A stretch of DNA of 64,000 nucleotides from Tuctoria greenei (GCA_036927565.1 JAYESD010000009.1:27185601-27249600), one strand, 5' to 3'; shown: positions 23,621 to 35,107, counted from the first letter of the stretch. Program-made: numbers and translations. Notes: generated from the letters alone by a model not told the origin.

Positions 23621-24530
23621 GCCAGTCTTGAGATGAACCAGCTGAGCGCGTCTAGACATCTAGTTAGCTTCTAGACATCCTTGATGCGGGCTGGGGGCTG
23701 CATGTCTTCAATAGCCTTGATCTTCGCTGAGTTTGCTCAATTCCTCAGTGGGTCACCAAGAATCTGAGGAGCTTCCCGGAGCTAACCCCGAAGACACATT
23801 TGTTTGGATTCAGCTTGGTACACGTGATGCGCAGCTTATCAAAGACGGCTTGTAGGTTGTCAAGGAGTGACTCCTTGTGCTTCATCTTCATGACGATGTC
23901 ATCGACGTAGACCTCCACCAAGTCCCTAATAAGCTCTCCAAATGTTTTGTGCATTGCTTGCACAAAAGTTGAAGCAACGTTTTTGAGACCGAAAGGCATG
24001 GCAATATAACAATACAATCCATCTACTGTTATGAAGGCGGTATGCTATTCGTCTTCCCTAGACATTTGGATCTGATTGTAACCAGAATATGCATCTAGGA
24101 AACACAATAGCTCACAGCCGGAGGTGGAGTCCACTATCTAGTCTATTCTAGGTAGTGGAAATGGATCTTCTGGACATGCCTTATTCAAGGTGGTGTAGTC
24201 GATACACATCTGAAGCTTCCCGTCGGCCTTGGGTACAACTACTGGGTTTGCCAGCCATCTTGGATGATGAACCTCCCAGATGAAACCAACTTGAAGCAGC
24301 TTCTTGATTTCTTGTCGGATGAAGTTCTGCTGCTCGACTAATTGCTTCCGGGGTTCTTGTTGGATGAAGTTATGCCGCTCGACTGATTGCTTTCGGAGCT
24401 TCTGGTGTATTGGCCTTGCGTCGGGATAAATCTTCAGGTTGTGCTCAACTACCTCCCTAGGGATCCCAGACATTTGTGACGGTTGCCAGGAAAACACGTC
24501 AACATTCGCCCGGAGGAAAGTGATGAGCAC
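23621..24530 (-). pseudogene. Tat-2 reverse transcriptase
   Basis: Motifs are NPVVVPKADGKLQMCIDYTT, CYIAMPFGLKNVASTFVQAM, VEVYVDDIVMK (YVDD intact) and KLNPNKCVFGVSSGKL. An in-frame duplication of about 50 bp (24310-24395) gives two copies of the '(R)KQxVExxNFIxQE' segment in the N-terminal part. Stops and frameshifts at about 24018-24137 and 23740 break the frame. Confidence 0.85.
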
Positions 24531-25250
24531 GAGTTCCTATTTGTTGTCCAGACACCGCGATATACGGGTAGTCTGGGCAATATCGGAACCAATTTGGACG
24601 ACTTTTACTAGAACCTCGGTGTCGCCGCTTGGTTGCACGCGTGGTGTAGAGGTTGATCCTCGGTGACGAGTGCTCAGAGTTTGAGCAGCTAGCTCTTTGC
24701 CGGATACTTCCTCCTCCGCTGTTGCAAGCGCGTGGAGTTCTTCCAGCGCAGTAACTCTCGTAGTGCGATCTCCGCGGATCCTGAGAACGCCCGAAGGTGT
24801 CAGCATCTTCAACAACAAATAGTCGCAGTGCGCTGCGGCCATGAAGCTATACAGGACAGGCCTACCTAGGATGGCGTTGAAGGGCAAGTTGATGTGTGCG
24901 ACGTTGAAGACCAGCTTCTCGGTCCTATAGTTCTCCTGAGTCCCGAAGGTCACTGGGAGTGTAATGGGTCCGAGAGGGTTGATGGACCTCGTACCTACCC
25001 CAGATAATGGATGTGAGGGACGAAGGTCTGAGAGTCGGAGCTGGATCTTCAAGAACGCTTCATAGCTCAAGAGGTTGAGCGCTGCCCCTCAATCTACCAA
25101 GACATGGTAGAGCTGGACGTTGTTGATGGTTGGAGACACCATCAATGGCAGTTGGCCAGCTCCGATCATGTTCCTAGGGCAATCTGTAGCATCGAAAGTG
25201 ATGGGAGTGTCCATCCACTTCCAATGTGGTTCTGCCTTGATGGTAGGAGC
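24531..25250 (-). pseudogene. Tat-2 aspartic protease
   Basis: The active-site region reads HVLVD-stop-GAALNLLS: a TGA (about 25092) replaces the Gly codon right after the catalytic Asp. Downstream strands (INPLGPITLPVTFG, NLPFNAILGRPVLYSFMAAA) are well preserved. The minus-strand frame to 24537 holds the C-terminal linker to RT. Confidence 0.8.
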
Positions 25251-26800
25251 TGCGGCAGCCATCTTTCGCTGCATAGTCTTGAGGACATGGCGGGAAGTGA
25301 TATCCCAGGATCCTCCATATATGGTGTTGAGGGTCTTCCGACGCTCGTTGTCGGAGACATCAGAATCATCGTCGACTGTGTTGTACACAACCTTGAGGAC
25401 CTTCTTGGGGTTCTGAAAGCCTAGCTCCGTATCAGCTGGAGCTTCGTCAACTTTTTGTTTTCCTTCTCGCTGGCAGAAAGGAGCTTCTTCCCAGCGCTTG
25501 TTGTAGCGCTCAACAAGGTTCTGGACCTCTCGGCAGTCTTCCAGACCGTGTTTGTCCGTTTTGTGGATCGGACACTACATCTTTGGACCGCCGCCGTTTT
25601 CTGACGAAGGTCGAGGTCGCTTTTCGGGACGTGACCCCTAACCATCCGGAGCTGCAGCTGTCGCAACAGTAGGTGTGCTGCCCGACGGCTTCTTCTTGCA
25701 GTTGGACTTTTTCTTCTTCTTTCCACTACCGAAGGTAGTGGCTTCAACTTTGGAGGACTTTTGGTTAGCCTCGGAGCTGGCTTGGAATGCATTTCCCGAC
25801 CCTCTGCAGCCCGGGCACATTTGTCAGCTAGGATGAAGAGCTATGTGACGCTGGTGACTTCTTTCGTCACCAGCTTCTCCAACATTTCTTATCTCTGACA
25901 CCCTATCTGAATACCATGATGACAGAAGCATTGGAGATGGAAAGTATGGTGTTTCATACATGAGAAAACCACTGGATGAAGGAACGCAGCGATTCTCCCG
26001 ACTTTTGCTGTACAACAAAAAGATTCATTTCTGTGCAAGGTCGGGTGTAGGAACTCCCGAAGTTAGCGGTGAACTTGTTGCATAGCTCCGCCCAACTGTT
26101 GATAGAGTCAGGCAGGAGACTCATGAACCAGGACTTGGCCGTCCAAGTTAGAGCCACTAGAAAGTAATTGGCCATCACAGCCTCATTGCCACCCGCCGCG
26201 AGAATGGTAGTGGAGTATATCTGGAAAAATTCGGCGGGGTTGACAGTCCCAATGAATTTTTCTAGAAGATGAGGCCAAAACTTCTGAGGCCAGCAGACCA
26301 TGCGCAGGTGCATAGCTAGGGCTGAGCAGCCGCCCCTTACTCCCATGGGAGGAGGGTTTTCCCGAGCCTCGCGCCTTTCGCGACGCTCAATGTGGACGTG
26401 GTCGTCCTGCTGCCTGTAACGGCGGTTGAGCTCCGACCGCAGATCTTGCATCGAGAGTGTCGACGCAGTGTGAGTGCGACGCGCCCCGGAGGGTAGCGAT
26501 GTTGCCTGCTGTGACACAACACGTCTCCGGAGTTGTGAATCTTGCGGACCAAGTCTTCCAGACAAGATCCGACGCTGAGAAGGTTCCTGCCCTGAAGGGG
26601 GGGGGGCTTGGTTGCTGAGACCATTAGCTGCGGCCACAACCAGATGTTCCACATCAGCACGCCACTGCCCCATCGCACCCTGAGTGCTCCTGGCGACGGT
26701 GGACGTTGGAGAAGAGTACGCACAACAATTAGCGTATTCTCGGGGTTGTTGTGCGTCGATGTAGTGACCGACGTCAAGACCTCATCCTGTTGTCCAGCAT
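25251..26800 (-). pseudogene. Tat-2 gag
   Basis: A 239-residue minus-strand frame (25954-26673) carries the Retrotrans_gag core (FQIYSTTILAAGGNEAVMAN, SWFMSLLPDSINSWAELC). The zinc-knuckle and basic region lie in broken frames at 25421-25820. The N-terminal start overlaps a G tract (26597-26606) where frames diverge. Confidence 0.8.
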
Positions 26801-26983
26801 TGTTAGCTAGAGCAGATGGTGGTGGTGCTGGTACGATGCCCGCCGGGACAACAGCACCCGCTAGCTAGCTGTTGCACGTTGAAGGGATTGCCCCCAGCAG
26901 GTTGCTCAGCGTTGCCGTTGGACGATCCTGCGGCGGAGTTCACCATCTTGAAATCTCGAGGCCCCCCTATCTGGCACGCAAAA

Positions 26984-27821
26984 TGTCGAAGTGTGCGATC
27001 GACACTTCCCCGATACTACTAGATCGTAGCCCGCGGAGGTTCTTGATTGGTTGGGGCGCGTGTGAGATTACGAACAATACAGTGACATGAGGAGTTTTAC
27101 GTGGTTCGGACCGCCTGAGCGTAACACCCTACTCCACAGGATGTGTGTTGTATGTATGAATGTATGGCGCTTGTGAGCGTGTGAGCTTAGTTGTCCCTGT
27201 ACTGTGCGGTACAACTCTTTTATAGTCTAAGAACTAGTCGTTACATTGTCAGTCTGGTCCGACATGTGGCTCTGTCGGTAGTTAATTGTCTAATACATGA
27301 TATGTGAATATTAAACGTAATTAACGGTGTGATAACACACCTTAGTGGCGGCGTTACCATTGTTATGGGTCCTCTGATCGTGTGTCATTAATATGGAATT
27401 AATGACACATAATCAGGTCTTGTAATTGTAACTTTAACTTTCCCTTGAATGTCCGCGCCGTCGGAGATCCGTCAGTCTCTTCGTTGCTGTCTCAGGTCCG
27501 GAGGCTTGACACATGGCGGCTCCGGAACTTCCCATCATGGGGAGACAGGTCCGAAGTCATTATACACGTGGCAGCACCGGAGCTTCCCTCTACTGCGGGT
27601 TACGTCCGGGGTCACTAGACACTTGACAAGACCGGATCTTCCCTACAAGGGGAGTTAGGTCTGATCTTGTGTTACACGTGACAGTGCCAGAGCTACCTAA
27701 ACGAGTGAGGAGGGTCCAGTGCTGTGTAGCACGTGTAGCCTTCTGAGGTCATCAACTCGGACAAGTGGAACTTCTCAGTATTTAAGGTATCATAAGGTAC
27801 TCGGTACGCAAAGCAGCTAAA
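26984..27821 (-). mobile_element. 5' LTR of Tat-2
   Basis: It is 838 bp, aligned with 14534-15374. The outer end has decayed from GGTACCGACA to 'GCAGCTAAA', but the TSD GATGC directly after it fixes the boundary. A minus-strand TATA box lies at about 27217-27226. The adjacent interior (26965-26983) reads TTTTGCGTGCCAGATAGGG on the minus strand and is the presumed primer-binding site; I could not assign its tRNA. Confidence 0.88.
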
Positions 27822-28813
27822 GATGCCGACCTGCAAACGACGGTGCAGGAGGAAAACTTGCCGCCTCTGCGGGTGCCGTGACCGGCCCAATGCCTTCGGC
27901 GTCGCCGAAGCTGAGAGGTAAGGCCACAACGACTGGCTCAAGCAAAGGAGGCAATGACGATACAGCGACGTCCTGGGTGCCTCGAGGAGAGGAGGGGGTC
28001 TCCAACAAGCCAACGGAGGAGCGCCGACGGGGTCAGAATCAGAGTCGGAGAGACCGCCCCATGGAGGATCAGCAGCAAGGAGAACGCACAGTCATCTTCA
28101 TTCTCCTCTTCAGCTAAGGAGCCCCAGGAGGGCCTCGCCGGCGTCTGGAGGGACGAGAAGGGGGTGCACAGAGGCGAGGTGGGGGAGCAGATGGAGGTAG
28201 GGGGGCGAGCAGAGGATGGGACCTGGGGGGTCGTTGATGACAAGAGAGGACCTTCCTCCAACGGAGAGGAAGCTACAACAAGGCGTTCCTCCATCGACGT
28301 GGAGGCCGGAGCGAACCAAACCTCCAGGGGGAAGAAGCTGGAGAGAATACGGCCAAAGCAGGGGCAACAAAGGGAGGAGGAGATGCAGACAGGGTGCCGA
28401 CGAGGATGGCGTCCCCGCGGCGGCGGTGGATGCCGGGACTGGGTGGTCACTGGCGGGAGGGCTCCCTAAGCGAGCTCATGGAGTTGTGATTTGATAGGTT
28501 ACCAGATATCTGCTCACCTTGCAGGAACGGAAGGGTTGCAACTGCGATCAACTCCGCGGTGGCCTCTGGAGAGGCCTCTGACAAACTGCGTCAATTAGAG
28601 ATGAAGCATAGAGAAGCTACGGCAGCCCATGCGCGAGCGAGCTGTGGAAGACAGGCGTTCGAGCGCAGCGGCGGGAGGAGGAGCAGTGAGGGAAGCGCGT
28701 GGTGGCCGGGTAAAGGACGCAGGACATCAAGACGAAGCACAGGTACACCAGCTTCTGCAGGTCATACAGAAATGAATGTAGTCAACGTTTCCAATACTAA
28801 TATGTTGATGTGA
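27822..28813. other. Unclassified repeat-like sequence, right part
   Basis: This continues the sequence at 12899-14533 after removal of Tat-2 (shared TSD GATGC). It is GC- and purine-rich on the plus strand, with long open frames on both strands (for example 27954-28469 plus and 27938-28450 minus). Neither shows a recognisable domain, and both are probably a by-product of composition. A splice-acceptor-like CTTGCAG precedes a short open stretch at 28525-28813. Confidence 0.3.
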
Positions 28814-30107
28814 GCTCACCCAAGGACCTCTAGTCTTCTGTGCTCAAGGCTCATCACTTCTTGCTTGAGAAAAATTGTGGACTGCAACTGCTTGTATCGT
28901 GTACCGGGGTCCGTGTAAAAGCGGTTGCGGTCACTATTCTCAGCATCAACTTGAGGATGCCATTTCGCCTTAACAATTTACTAGTCAACTGAAAGCTCCA
29001 CATGCTCTTTGCAATTCAACTTGATAAAAGTAATATACCGTGTGGAGAGGTGAAATAGATCACAGTACTAACTACAGTGTCAATCTTAAAAAAAAACAAC
29101 ACTAATGATTTTCTCTCAATAGCGCTGCATGGTTAGAAAAAGAGAAAAAAGAGTGGCATACGAGATGCATACGTGAGGCCACAATAGTTGAAGCCATATT
29201 ATTAATGAGGTATGGACGTACAGTGCACTATTTTAAAAATATATACGCCTATAATTGTAAAGAAAAAGTTTGCGGGCATTATTGACATATATGAACAGGT
29301 TCATAGGTCTAGAAAATGTAAAATGGAAGTTCATGAACGTAAACTAGAACAAGTTCATAGACCGTACATTTTGCTCTTGAGTTATACTGGTTGAGGCATC
29401 AAAGATGGGTAAAATCAAACACCAAACACCAACCGGGTTTTCAAAAAAAAAAATCAAACACCAACTCCAAAGAAAAATATGCTGGTCTGGGCTTTGGCCT
29501 GTTCTATCTTTTCCGGGGCCAATAATGCAGGTGATGGATGGTGGAAGCACTGACTTGTCTCCTACTGGCTAACCGCATCGCGTCATCGGTCTGTTTCGTC
29601 CTTTAACCCTTCCCAGCTCCGAAACAAGAACCCAACCAAGTTGCCCCCCACTAAAAAACAACAACTCAAACAAAAATCTCCATCTCCTCTTCCTCCCAAG
29701 TACAGTACGATAAGCGTCATCGATGAACCAAAAGATTATTCTTATTAACATGATAATCTCTTCGTTTTGCTTCTCTCTCGGAAGTAATTAAATGAAAGAA
29801 CTCAACAATTTCGAAGGTTGACTCTGGCAACAAGGGACCTTGCCTCTCCACCTCCAGGCAAGCAGAGTTGCCGGGCTTGTAGTGCTTAGCTATGACTGAT
29901 CACCGAAGAAAGGAGAAGAGAAGAAAGAAACGTGTCGCTAGATTAACAAGTACAGGGATCGGGATGGTGGATCTTGATTAACTACATGTAGCTCTTCTTT
30001 GCCTTCTTCTCTTCGCTTGCCACCGCTGCCTCTGTTTCAAGGGTATTACTGTATGCGCGCATTCATTCCACCTGTTTGTTCTCTGCCGCCGATGATGACG
30101 ATGGTGA
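28814..30107. other. Intergenic sequence downstream of MYB
   Basis: No coding sequence, RNA gene or repeat is recognised. The right-hand end (about 29900-30107) is the probable 3' UTR of the MYB gene on the minus strand. Short A tracts occur at 29087-29098 and 29444-29454. Confidence 0.5.
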
Positions 30108-31064
30108 CTACTCGATCTTGGCCATGCCCATCATTCGCTGGGTGGCGGCGTGCGCGGCAGCGCCGGCGTCGGACCCGGAACGCATGTAGTTCCGGACCTC
30201 GATCCGGATCATCTCCTGCATCATCAACATGAAGTCGGAGCTGAACGGCGGCGGCGCGAGGGTCGTCGCCTGCGGGAACGGCAGACTCGGGGGTTGCTGC
30301 GGCGACATCTGAGAGGGAGCCGGGGGGTGTACAGTTACACGTGCGGGAGGCGGAGCCGACGAGGACGGGGACGGGAACACATCGGGGCAATCGGGGCCCG
30401 GCAGGGAGAGCGAGAGCGACAGGGAGGTCGCTGGCGCTGGCTGCGGCGGTGCCATGGAGGCCGGCAGCACGACCACGCCGCCGGCGCGCGGCACGGGGCG
30501 GTACACGTGCTGATGCAGCTGCTGGGATGATGTTACTGGTGGTGCGGCGGCGGAGGACGACGGCATGACGGAGGGGAGGCTGTGGTGGTTGGAGTCGCTG
30601 AGGTCGGATCCGGACGGACTGCCGGGGGGTTGGCCGTCGCAGCTGCTGGTCCGCTTGAGCGGCCGCCGCATCTCGTCCTCCTCGAGATCAGCACCGGAAG
30701 GGGAGTCGGAGGCGTAGTACTTCCGCTTGAGCGTGGAGTTCCAGTGGTTCTTGATGGCGTTGTCGGTGCGGCCGGAGAGCAGCCTGGCGATGGTGGCCCA
30801 CTTGTTGCCGACCCTCGCGTGCGCGCGGAGGATGGTGTCGTCCTCGTCGGGCGTGAAGGGGCGGTGCTCCACCTGCGGCGACAGCTGGTTGCACCACCGG
30901 AGGCGGCACGACTTGCCCGAACGCCCCGGGATGGAGCGGCTGATGAGGGACCAGTTGCGGGCGCCGTGGCGGGCCACCAGCCGCTGCAGCGCCTCGTCCT
31001 CCTCGGGGCTCCAGGGGCCCTTGATTCGCTCCACGTTCTTGCCCTTGCCCGACGGAGCCGCCAT
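30108..31064 (-). CDS. R2R3-MYB transcription factor, subgroup 22 (MYB44/70/73/77) type
   Basis: A nuclear DNA-binding regulator of 318 residues with no introns, typical of this subgroup. R2 spans residues 14-63 (GPWSPEEDEALQRLV ... RSGKSCRLRWCNQL) and R3 spans about 66-114 (FTPDEDDTILRAH ... SGRTDNAIKNHWNSTL). The R2 tryptophans are all present; R3 has the usual Phe in place of the first Trp. An EAR-like repression motif LSLSLSL lies at 215-221, and the subgroup-22 C-terminal block DFMLMMQEMIRIEVRNYM at about 277-294. I chose the Met at 31064 because the frame upstream runs through the TATA box and lacks family similarity. Known members act in stress, ABA and auxin responses; the targets of this copy are unknown. 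It is the only intact host gene in the window. Confidence 0.95.
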   Translation of the reverse strand: MAAPSGKGKNVERIKGPWSPEEDEALQRLVARHGARNWSLISRSIPGRSGKSCRLRWCNQLSPQVEHRPFTPDEDDTILRAHARVGNKWATIARLLSGRTDNAIKNHWNSTLKRKYYASDSPSGADLEEDEMRRPLKRTSSCDGQPPGSPSGSDLSDSNHHSLPSVMPSSSAAAPPVTSSQQLHQHVYRPVPRAGGVVVLPASMAPPQPAPATSLSLSLSLPGPDCPDVFPSPSSSAPPPARVTVHPPAPSQMSPQQPPSLPFPQATTLAPPPFSSDFMLMMQEMIRIEVRNYMRSGSDAGAAAHAATQRMMGMAKIE

Positions 31065-31225
31065 CTTGTTGATGTTGATTCTGGCCTGGGTATTTCTGGT
31101 GATCTGTGAGGAGATGGAGTGAGCTATTTGGTTGGCTGTAGAGATGGGAATGGGAGGAGCACAGCAAAGGAGGAGCAGGGGAAGTTGGATGATACAAGTG
31201 AAGGAGAGCCCGGCAGGGGAAGCGG

Positions 31226-31236
31226 GATATATAAGG
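31226..31236 (-). promoter_or_regulatory. TATA box of the MYB gene
   Basis: CCTTATATATC on the minus strand lies about 165 bp upstream of the start codon. This predicts transcription start near 31195-31200 and a 5' UTR of about 130 bp. The minus-strand leader is pyrimidine-rich. Confidence 0.6.
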
Positions 31237-31700
31237 CCAAGCACTGCGCAGAACAGGGAGCGTAACCGACCGACGGACCGACGGGTGGGAGAGGAAGATG
31301 GTAGATGGATGAGTGCGTGGGCGTGCGGGCTGCCTGCGGGAGATTGCTGGCCGGGGAACCACGCGTCTACTCTGCTCCGTTGCTGCGTCGCATGCCACCA
31401 TCGATCCGATAGCTTGTCTGAATTCCAGACGTTGGTCGTCAGCGGCATCAGGAATTCGACGGCACGCCGCAACCGAACCACGCTTTCGATCGTAGTAAAA
31501 AGCAGCTCAACACATGGACGATTGGAGCGTCAAAATAAAATGAAAGAGATGAAGTATTCTGTTATCTTTTAGTATTTCACTACACTAGAGGTTAGCCGAC
31601 ACCAGTGCCCAGTTCAAACAAATGAGGGCCCAGATTAGGCTAGTTGGAGCCACGGATAAGGGATATGCATGCCGTGCATTTTTCACGTGTAGAGGAGTAA

Positions 31701-31832
31701 GACTATCCACAGTAGCGTACTGTAAAGTATACTAGATACACTGTTTTGTAGTGTAATTTATAGTACGTACTGTAAAAGCTGAAGGAGAATAGTATATAGA
31801 GTATGTTTTAGAGTATGCTGGTATGGATAGTC
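31701..31832. mobile_element. Small MITE with GACTATCC ends
   Basis: Terminal inverted repeats GACTATCCAC...GTATGGATAGTC are flanked by TAA on the left and TTA on the right. It is 132 bp, AT-rich and has no coding capacity. Superfamily is uncertain; a 3-bp TWA target fits PIF/Harbinger (Tourist), while a TA target would fit Stowaway. Confidence 0.6.
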
Positions 31833-31835
31833 TTA

Positions 31836-31892
31836 GACCATCCGCACCAGCATACTCTAAAGCATACTCTATATACTATTCTCCTTCACCTT
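31836..31892. mobile_element. Fragment of the same MITE family, inverted against its neighbour
   Basis: It begins GACCATCCGCACCAGCATAC and matches the right end of the adjacent MITE in reverse orientation for about 55 bp, then stops. With 31781-31822 it forms a 42-bp inverted repeat: 31781-31822 pairs with 31846-31887, all Watson-Crick except one G-T. Confidence 0.6.
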
Positions 31893-33075
31893 AAGAGGAT
31901 GTGGCGACCCCAGTTACGTTACGCCTGCCCTCCTCACACGCGGAGCAGACGTGCGGGGACATCCGTACGGCGTGCCGTTGAGGAGGAGCGCGGGGAGCAT
32001 CATTGCTGGCTCCGCTTGGGGAGTCAAAATTGACGGCATTCCATTCCATGGGCGTGTCCCCGCCTTTGGATCTTTTCAGTTGTTGGTTTCGGTTGCTCAG
32101 TGCTGGCTGGCAGCATCGCGCTGCTCCAGATCGGGAACCAGTGACCATAGCTTGCTGCCGTTACGGGAAGACCGAGCGAGCGACTAAAAAAATGATCGAC
32201 GTAAGACGAGATAATATTCCCCAGGGAGGCAGCCAGGCTGCTGCTGCTGGACGCATGCTCTCCAACCGACACGGTCCCTGTTATTAGAGAATAAACGAAT
32301 GAAGGAACCAACATCCTTATCCATCCGTCGACCCTGCCCGTCCCCGTCCCCGTCCCCGTCCCTTTGTATAAGGAAGGAATCAGTTGTTCGGAGAGGAGGG
32401 TCAAGCGAGAATACCCAAGTAGTAACTTCGATTCCATTGGCTCATGACAAGTACGACGAGGAATACCAACCAAAAATCCTGAAAGTACCGGGGGTTGTTT
32501 TTGTTGTCCTTGTACCATTCACGAATACAAATACAATCCGGTATGGTATGCCTGCCTTTTGTTGTTGTTGTGGTACCATTCACGATTACAATCTGCGTCT
32601 TCCTGTTGTAGCTTACGCTTTAGCTTTGACCCGCGGTGCTGCCAAGAATATTTTTAGACGGACGGGTCAGGCGCTGAGATACGTGCCGCTGCTCGTATCG
32701 TCATCTCTAACAAACCATAACCGCCGCTTCGTCGCAACGGGGCCAGCCACACAATCAGCTCATCTGTGACCGTTGGGGGAAAGACAACGACACGTCATGT
32801 ATACAACCCGCCGCGCCGGAAACAAGAACCGAATAGACTGGTTTCTATAGCTTTGAAGCATTTTTATTATTTCTGTTTGAATTTGCAGTAGTTAAGTTTC
32901 TTCAATCTTCGTGCATATGACCATTGGGGTGGGGTTCCCTTCTAGTTTGTGGTCCTGAGCCGTCAGATACTTTTCAGTGTCATCAAGCGGAGCGAATTTT
33001 TTCTTCAAAACAAGAGACCGAAATCTTTACCGCTGCAAATTTTCATATTTTCAATTTTGAAACTGGAGAGTATAA
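31893..33075. other. Intergenic sequence upstream of MYB
   Basis: No gene is recognised. It contains a CCGTCC pentamer/hexamer-type simple repeat at about 32336-32363 and a near-duplicate 'GTACCATTCACGA' at 32512 and 32573. Frames here lack homology or codon structure that I can support. Confidence 0.45.
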
Positions 33076-33498
33076 ATGCGTGTTTGGTTTGAGGAATATG
33101 GTGGGACAGGACAATCTCACATTTCCATTGTTTGGTTCGAAGACAGATGGGATGAAGTCATCCCTCAATGAGGAATATTCCCCCCAGATGTCAATGAGGA
33201 ATATTCCCTCCAGATGCAGGACAGACTCATCCCTCAAAAAATATAGGGAGGAGTCCATCCCACCTCCGCTATGTGTGTGCTGGTGACCGCTCTGTCCCAC
33301 ATCATCCTCACAAGCATCTGTCCCATTCCACAATACAAACAAGCGACAAGATCATTTCATCCCACATCATCCTCTAAAGCAAACAAAAAACAGGAACCGT
33401 CTCATCCCTTCAAATAAACGCAAAAATGGAATCACCCCATCCTTGAAAAGTGGGATGGATCCGACCCATCCCACTTTATCTCCAAACCAAACACATTC
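33076..33498. mobile_element. Tourist-like (PIF/Harbinger) MITE
   Basis: The 5' end (ATGCGTGTTTGGTTTGAGGA) and the reverse complement of the 3' end (GAATGTGTTTGGTTTGGAGA) form imperfect inverted repeats over about 33 bp. Flanking TAA duplications stand at 33073-33075 and 33499-33501. It is about 423 bp and non-coding. Internal GGGATG-type blocks recur in both orientations. Confidence 0.75.
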
Positions 33499-33501
33499 TA
33501 A

Positions 33502-33927
33502 GGTTCGAGTAGAGCACAATTAGGTCCATGGTCACGTCTTGCACAAGTTGCAAACGAAGCACTTGAATCACATCATATACGTACTCGTGTATGAAATTGA
33601 CATCTCGACTCGCATGTTCTTTCTACATCTCATCAAAGAGAGCATATTGTCATTGGTATATCAAGATCACTAGGAAAGCAGTGCTGGGATCATTACGGAA
33701 AGAAAAACAAAAGAAGCTAGGAACCTATATGTAAAAAAAAATTGAAAGCTCGCCTCCATGTCAAATGAAAGTATGTTTTATTACTTAACCCTCTAGATCA
33801 AATAAAAAATATTACATCTTTACCCCTCTACTCTATAGTATCTAGTATCTTCACCTTCATTTTTTAAGCATGATCCTTGAAAAATGAAGAGTGTGAAGTG
33901 ACTAGTGAAAAGTCTGAAAGGTCAAGT
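33502..33927. other. Intergenic sequence up to Chr-1
   Basis: No gene or repeat is recognised. The last five bases, CAAGT (33923-33927), are the target duplication of Chr-1. Confidence 0.5.
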
Positions 33928-35107
33928 CGTGACACCCGATTCCAAAAATGAACCAAGTGAATGCATGAATGTACCTAGGCCGTTCAACACACATACACAA
34001 GTGCAATCACAAAAGAGTATACAAAAAATTACCATAGAACAAGATTAATTAAGTACTTTTATTACACAATTCATAATATCCTCGAATACAATCTCTAATG
34101 AATATTAATGATAAGTTTCAACTAATGCAGCGGAAATAAACTAAACCGGGCAAACTAAGCAACTAAGCAAAAGGGATAGTGTAGCTCCAATCAACACCAC
34201 AGGCAAAGCTGATGGTAGACACAACCTAGAACTCCGCATTATCATCGTTATACTCCCAATCCTGACCTGCAACTGGTGGGGGGATTGCAAGGGTGAGTAC
34301 ATGTCGTACTCAGCAAGTGTGGAAAGTATGACATGTAGCTGATTCAAATGATGAACATAATAATGTCTACTTGCTGAAAAGTACATTATAATATTTGAAA
34401 AGCAATATATTATATGTGTGTGAAGTAAACCCATCATAAACCATATAATCATCATAATACCAGTCTATATTCATTACCATCATCCATATTCCAGATTTCT
34501 CATTACCAATAACAATAACCAATATCAGAATTTAATTCATAACCAGCCATAACCATATTACCAACCATAACCATAACCAACCAACCATCCCAAATCCCAC
34601 TTCCCTCTAATCACGTAGGTCATTCAGGCGCTCATAACGGGAGCACGACTATCATGATAGTTTTATTAGACTCTGCAGAGTTTGTACCACTTTATCCATG
34701 TGTTTGTGATTTTATCACCCGTCGGCGACTAAAGAAAACCTCCATTATGCCAAAACACTACCATAGATGTATGGCCAAGAGATCACAAAATAGCGTTTAC
34801 AAAGGGATTACTAGCCTATTTATACCCCACTGAGGTTTCACCAGTGGCGATGTCTCATACAGAGCACATCTTCAACCAAGGGCCCCTTCTTGAGCCATTC
34901 AAATCCCAGGGTAGTCCCACCAATCATCAACAAACCCAATCTGACTACCCCTTCCCCGAGCATCCTTAATGGTCCAAATAGCACTCACAAAGACCTAATA
35001 AATTAGCTACGACACACCCATACTTGGCCTCATGGTGGAACTGTAAATCCTAGATGGTCACTCCACGAACCGGTCCTTAGATCTAAAGCAAGCGAAACCA
35101 CCATAAC
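33928..35107 (-). mobile_element. 3' LTR of Chr-1, left segment
   Basis: It begins CGTGACACCC, a T-to-C change of the canonical TGTGACACCC terminus, and aligns with 49499-50690. It is interrupted at 35107 by Chr-2, whose target duplication is ATAAC (35103-35107 and 42972-42976). Confidence 0.9.

Larger units (their letters stand above)
14534..27821 (-). mobile_element. Tat-2: complete but degenerate Tat-lineage Ty3/gypsy element
   Basis: The element is bounded by two LTRs (14534-15374 and 26984-27821) and by a perfect TSD GATGC (14529-14533 and 27822-27826). Its length is 13288 bp. On the minus strand it encodes gag, protease, RT, RNase H, archaeal-type RNase H and integrase. The plus strand carries a long antisense ORF with one intron between integrase and the 3' LTR. 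This is the standard Tat arrangement. Stops in protease and integrase and several frameshifts make it non-autonomous. Tat-1 is a close relative. Confidence 0.92.

Noticed and set aside
31065..31481. N-terminal extension of the MYB frame by 139 residues
   Set aside because: It runs through the TATA box and the predicted 5' UTR and lacks MYB-family similarity; the Met at 31064 fits the family start.
30582..31572. Plus-strand ORFs opposite the MYB gene (175, 146 and 131 residues)
   Set aside because: Shadows of the GC-rich MYB coding strand and promoter, with no homology to known families.
32299..32769. 156-residue plus-strand ORF upstream of the MYB gene
   Set aside because: It starts in a simple CCGTCC-type repeat, has no recognisable domain, and no promoter or splice context supports it.
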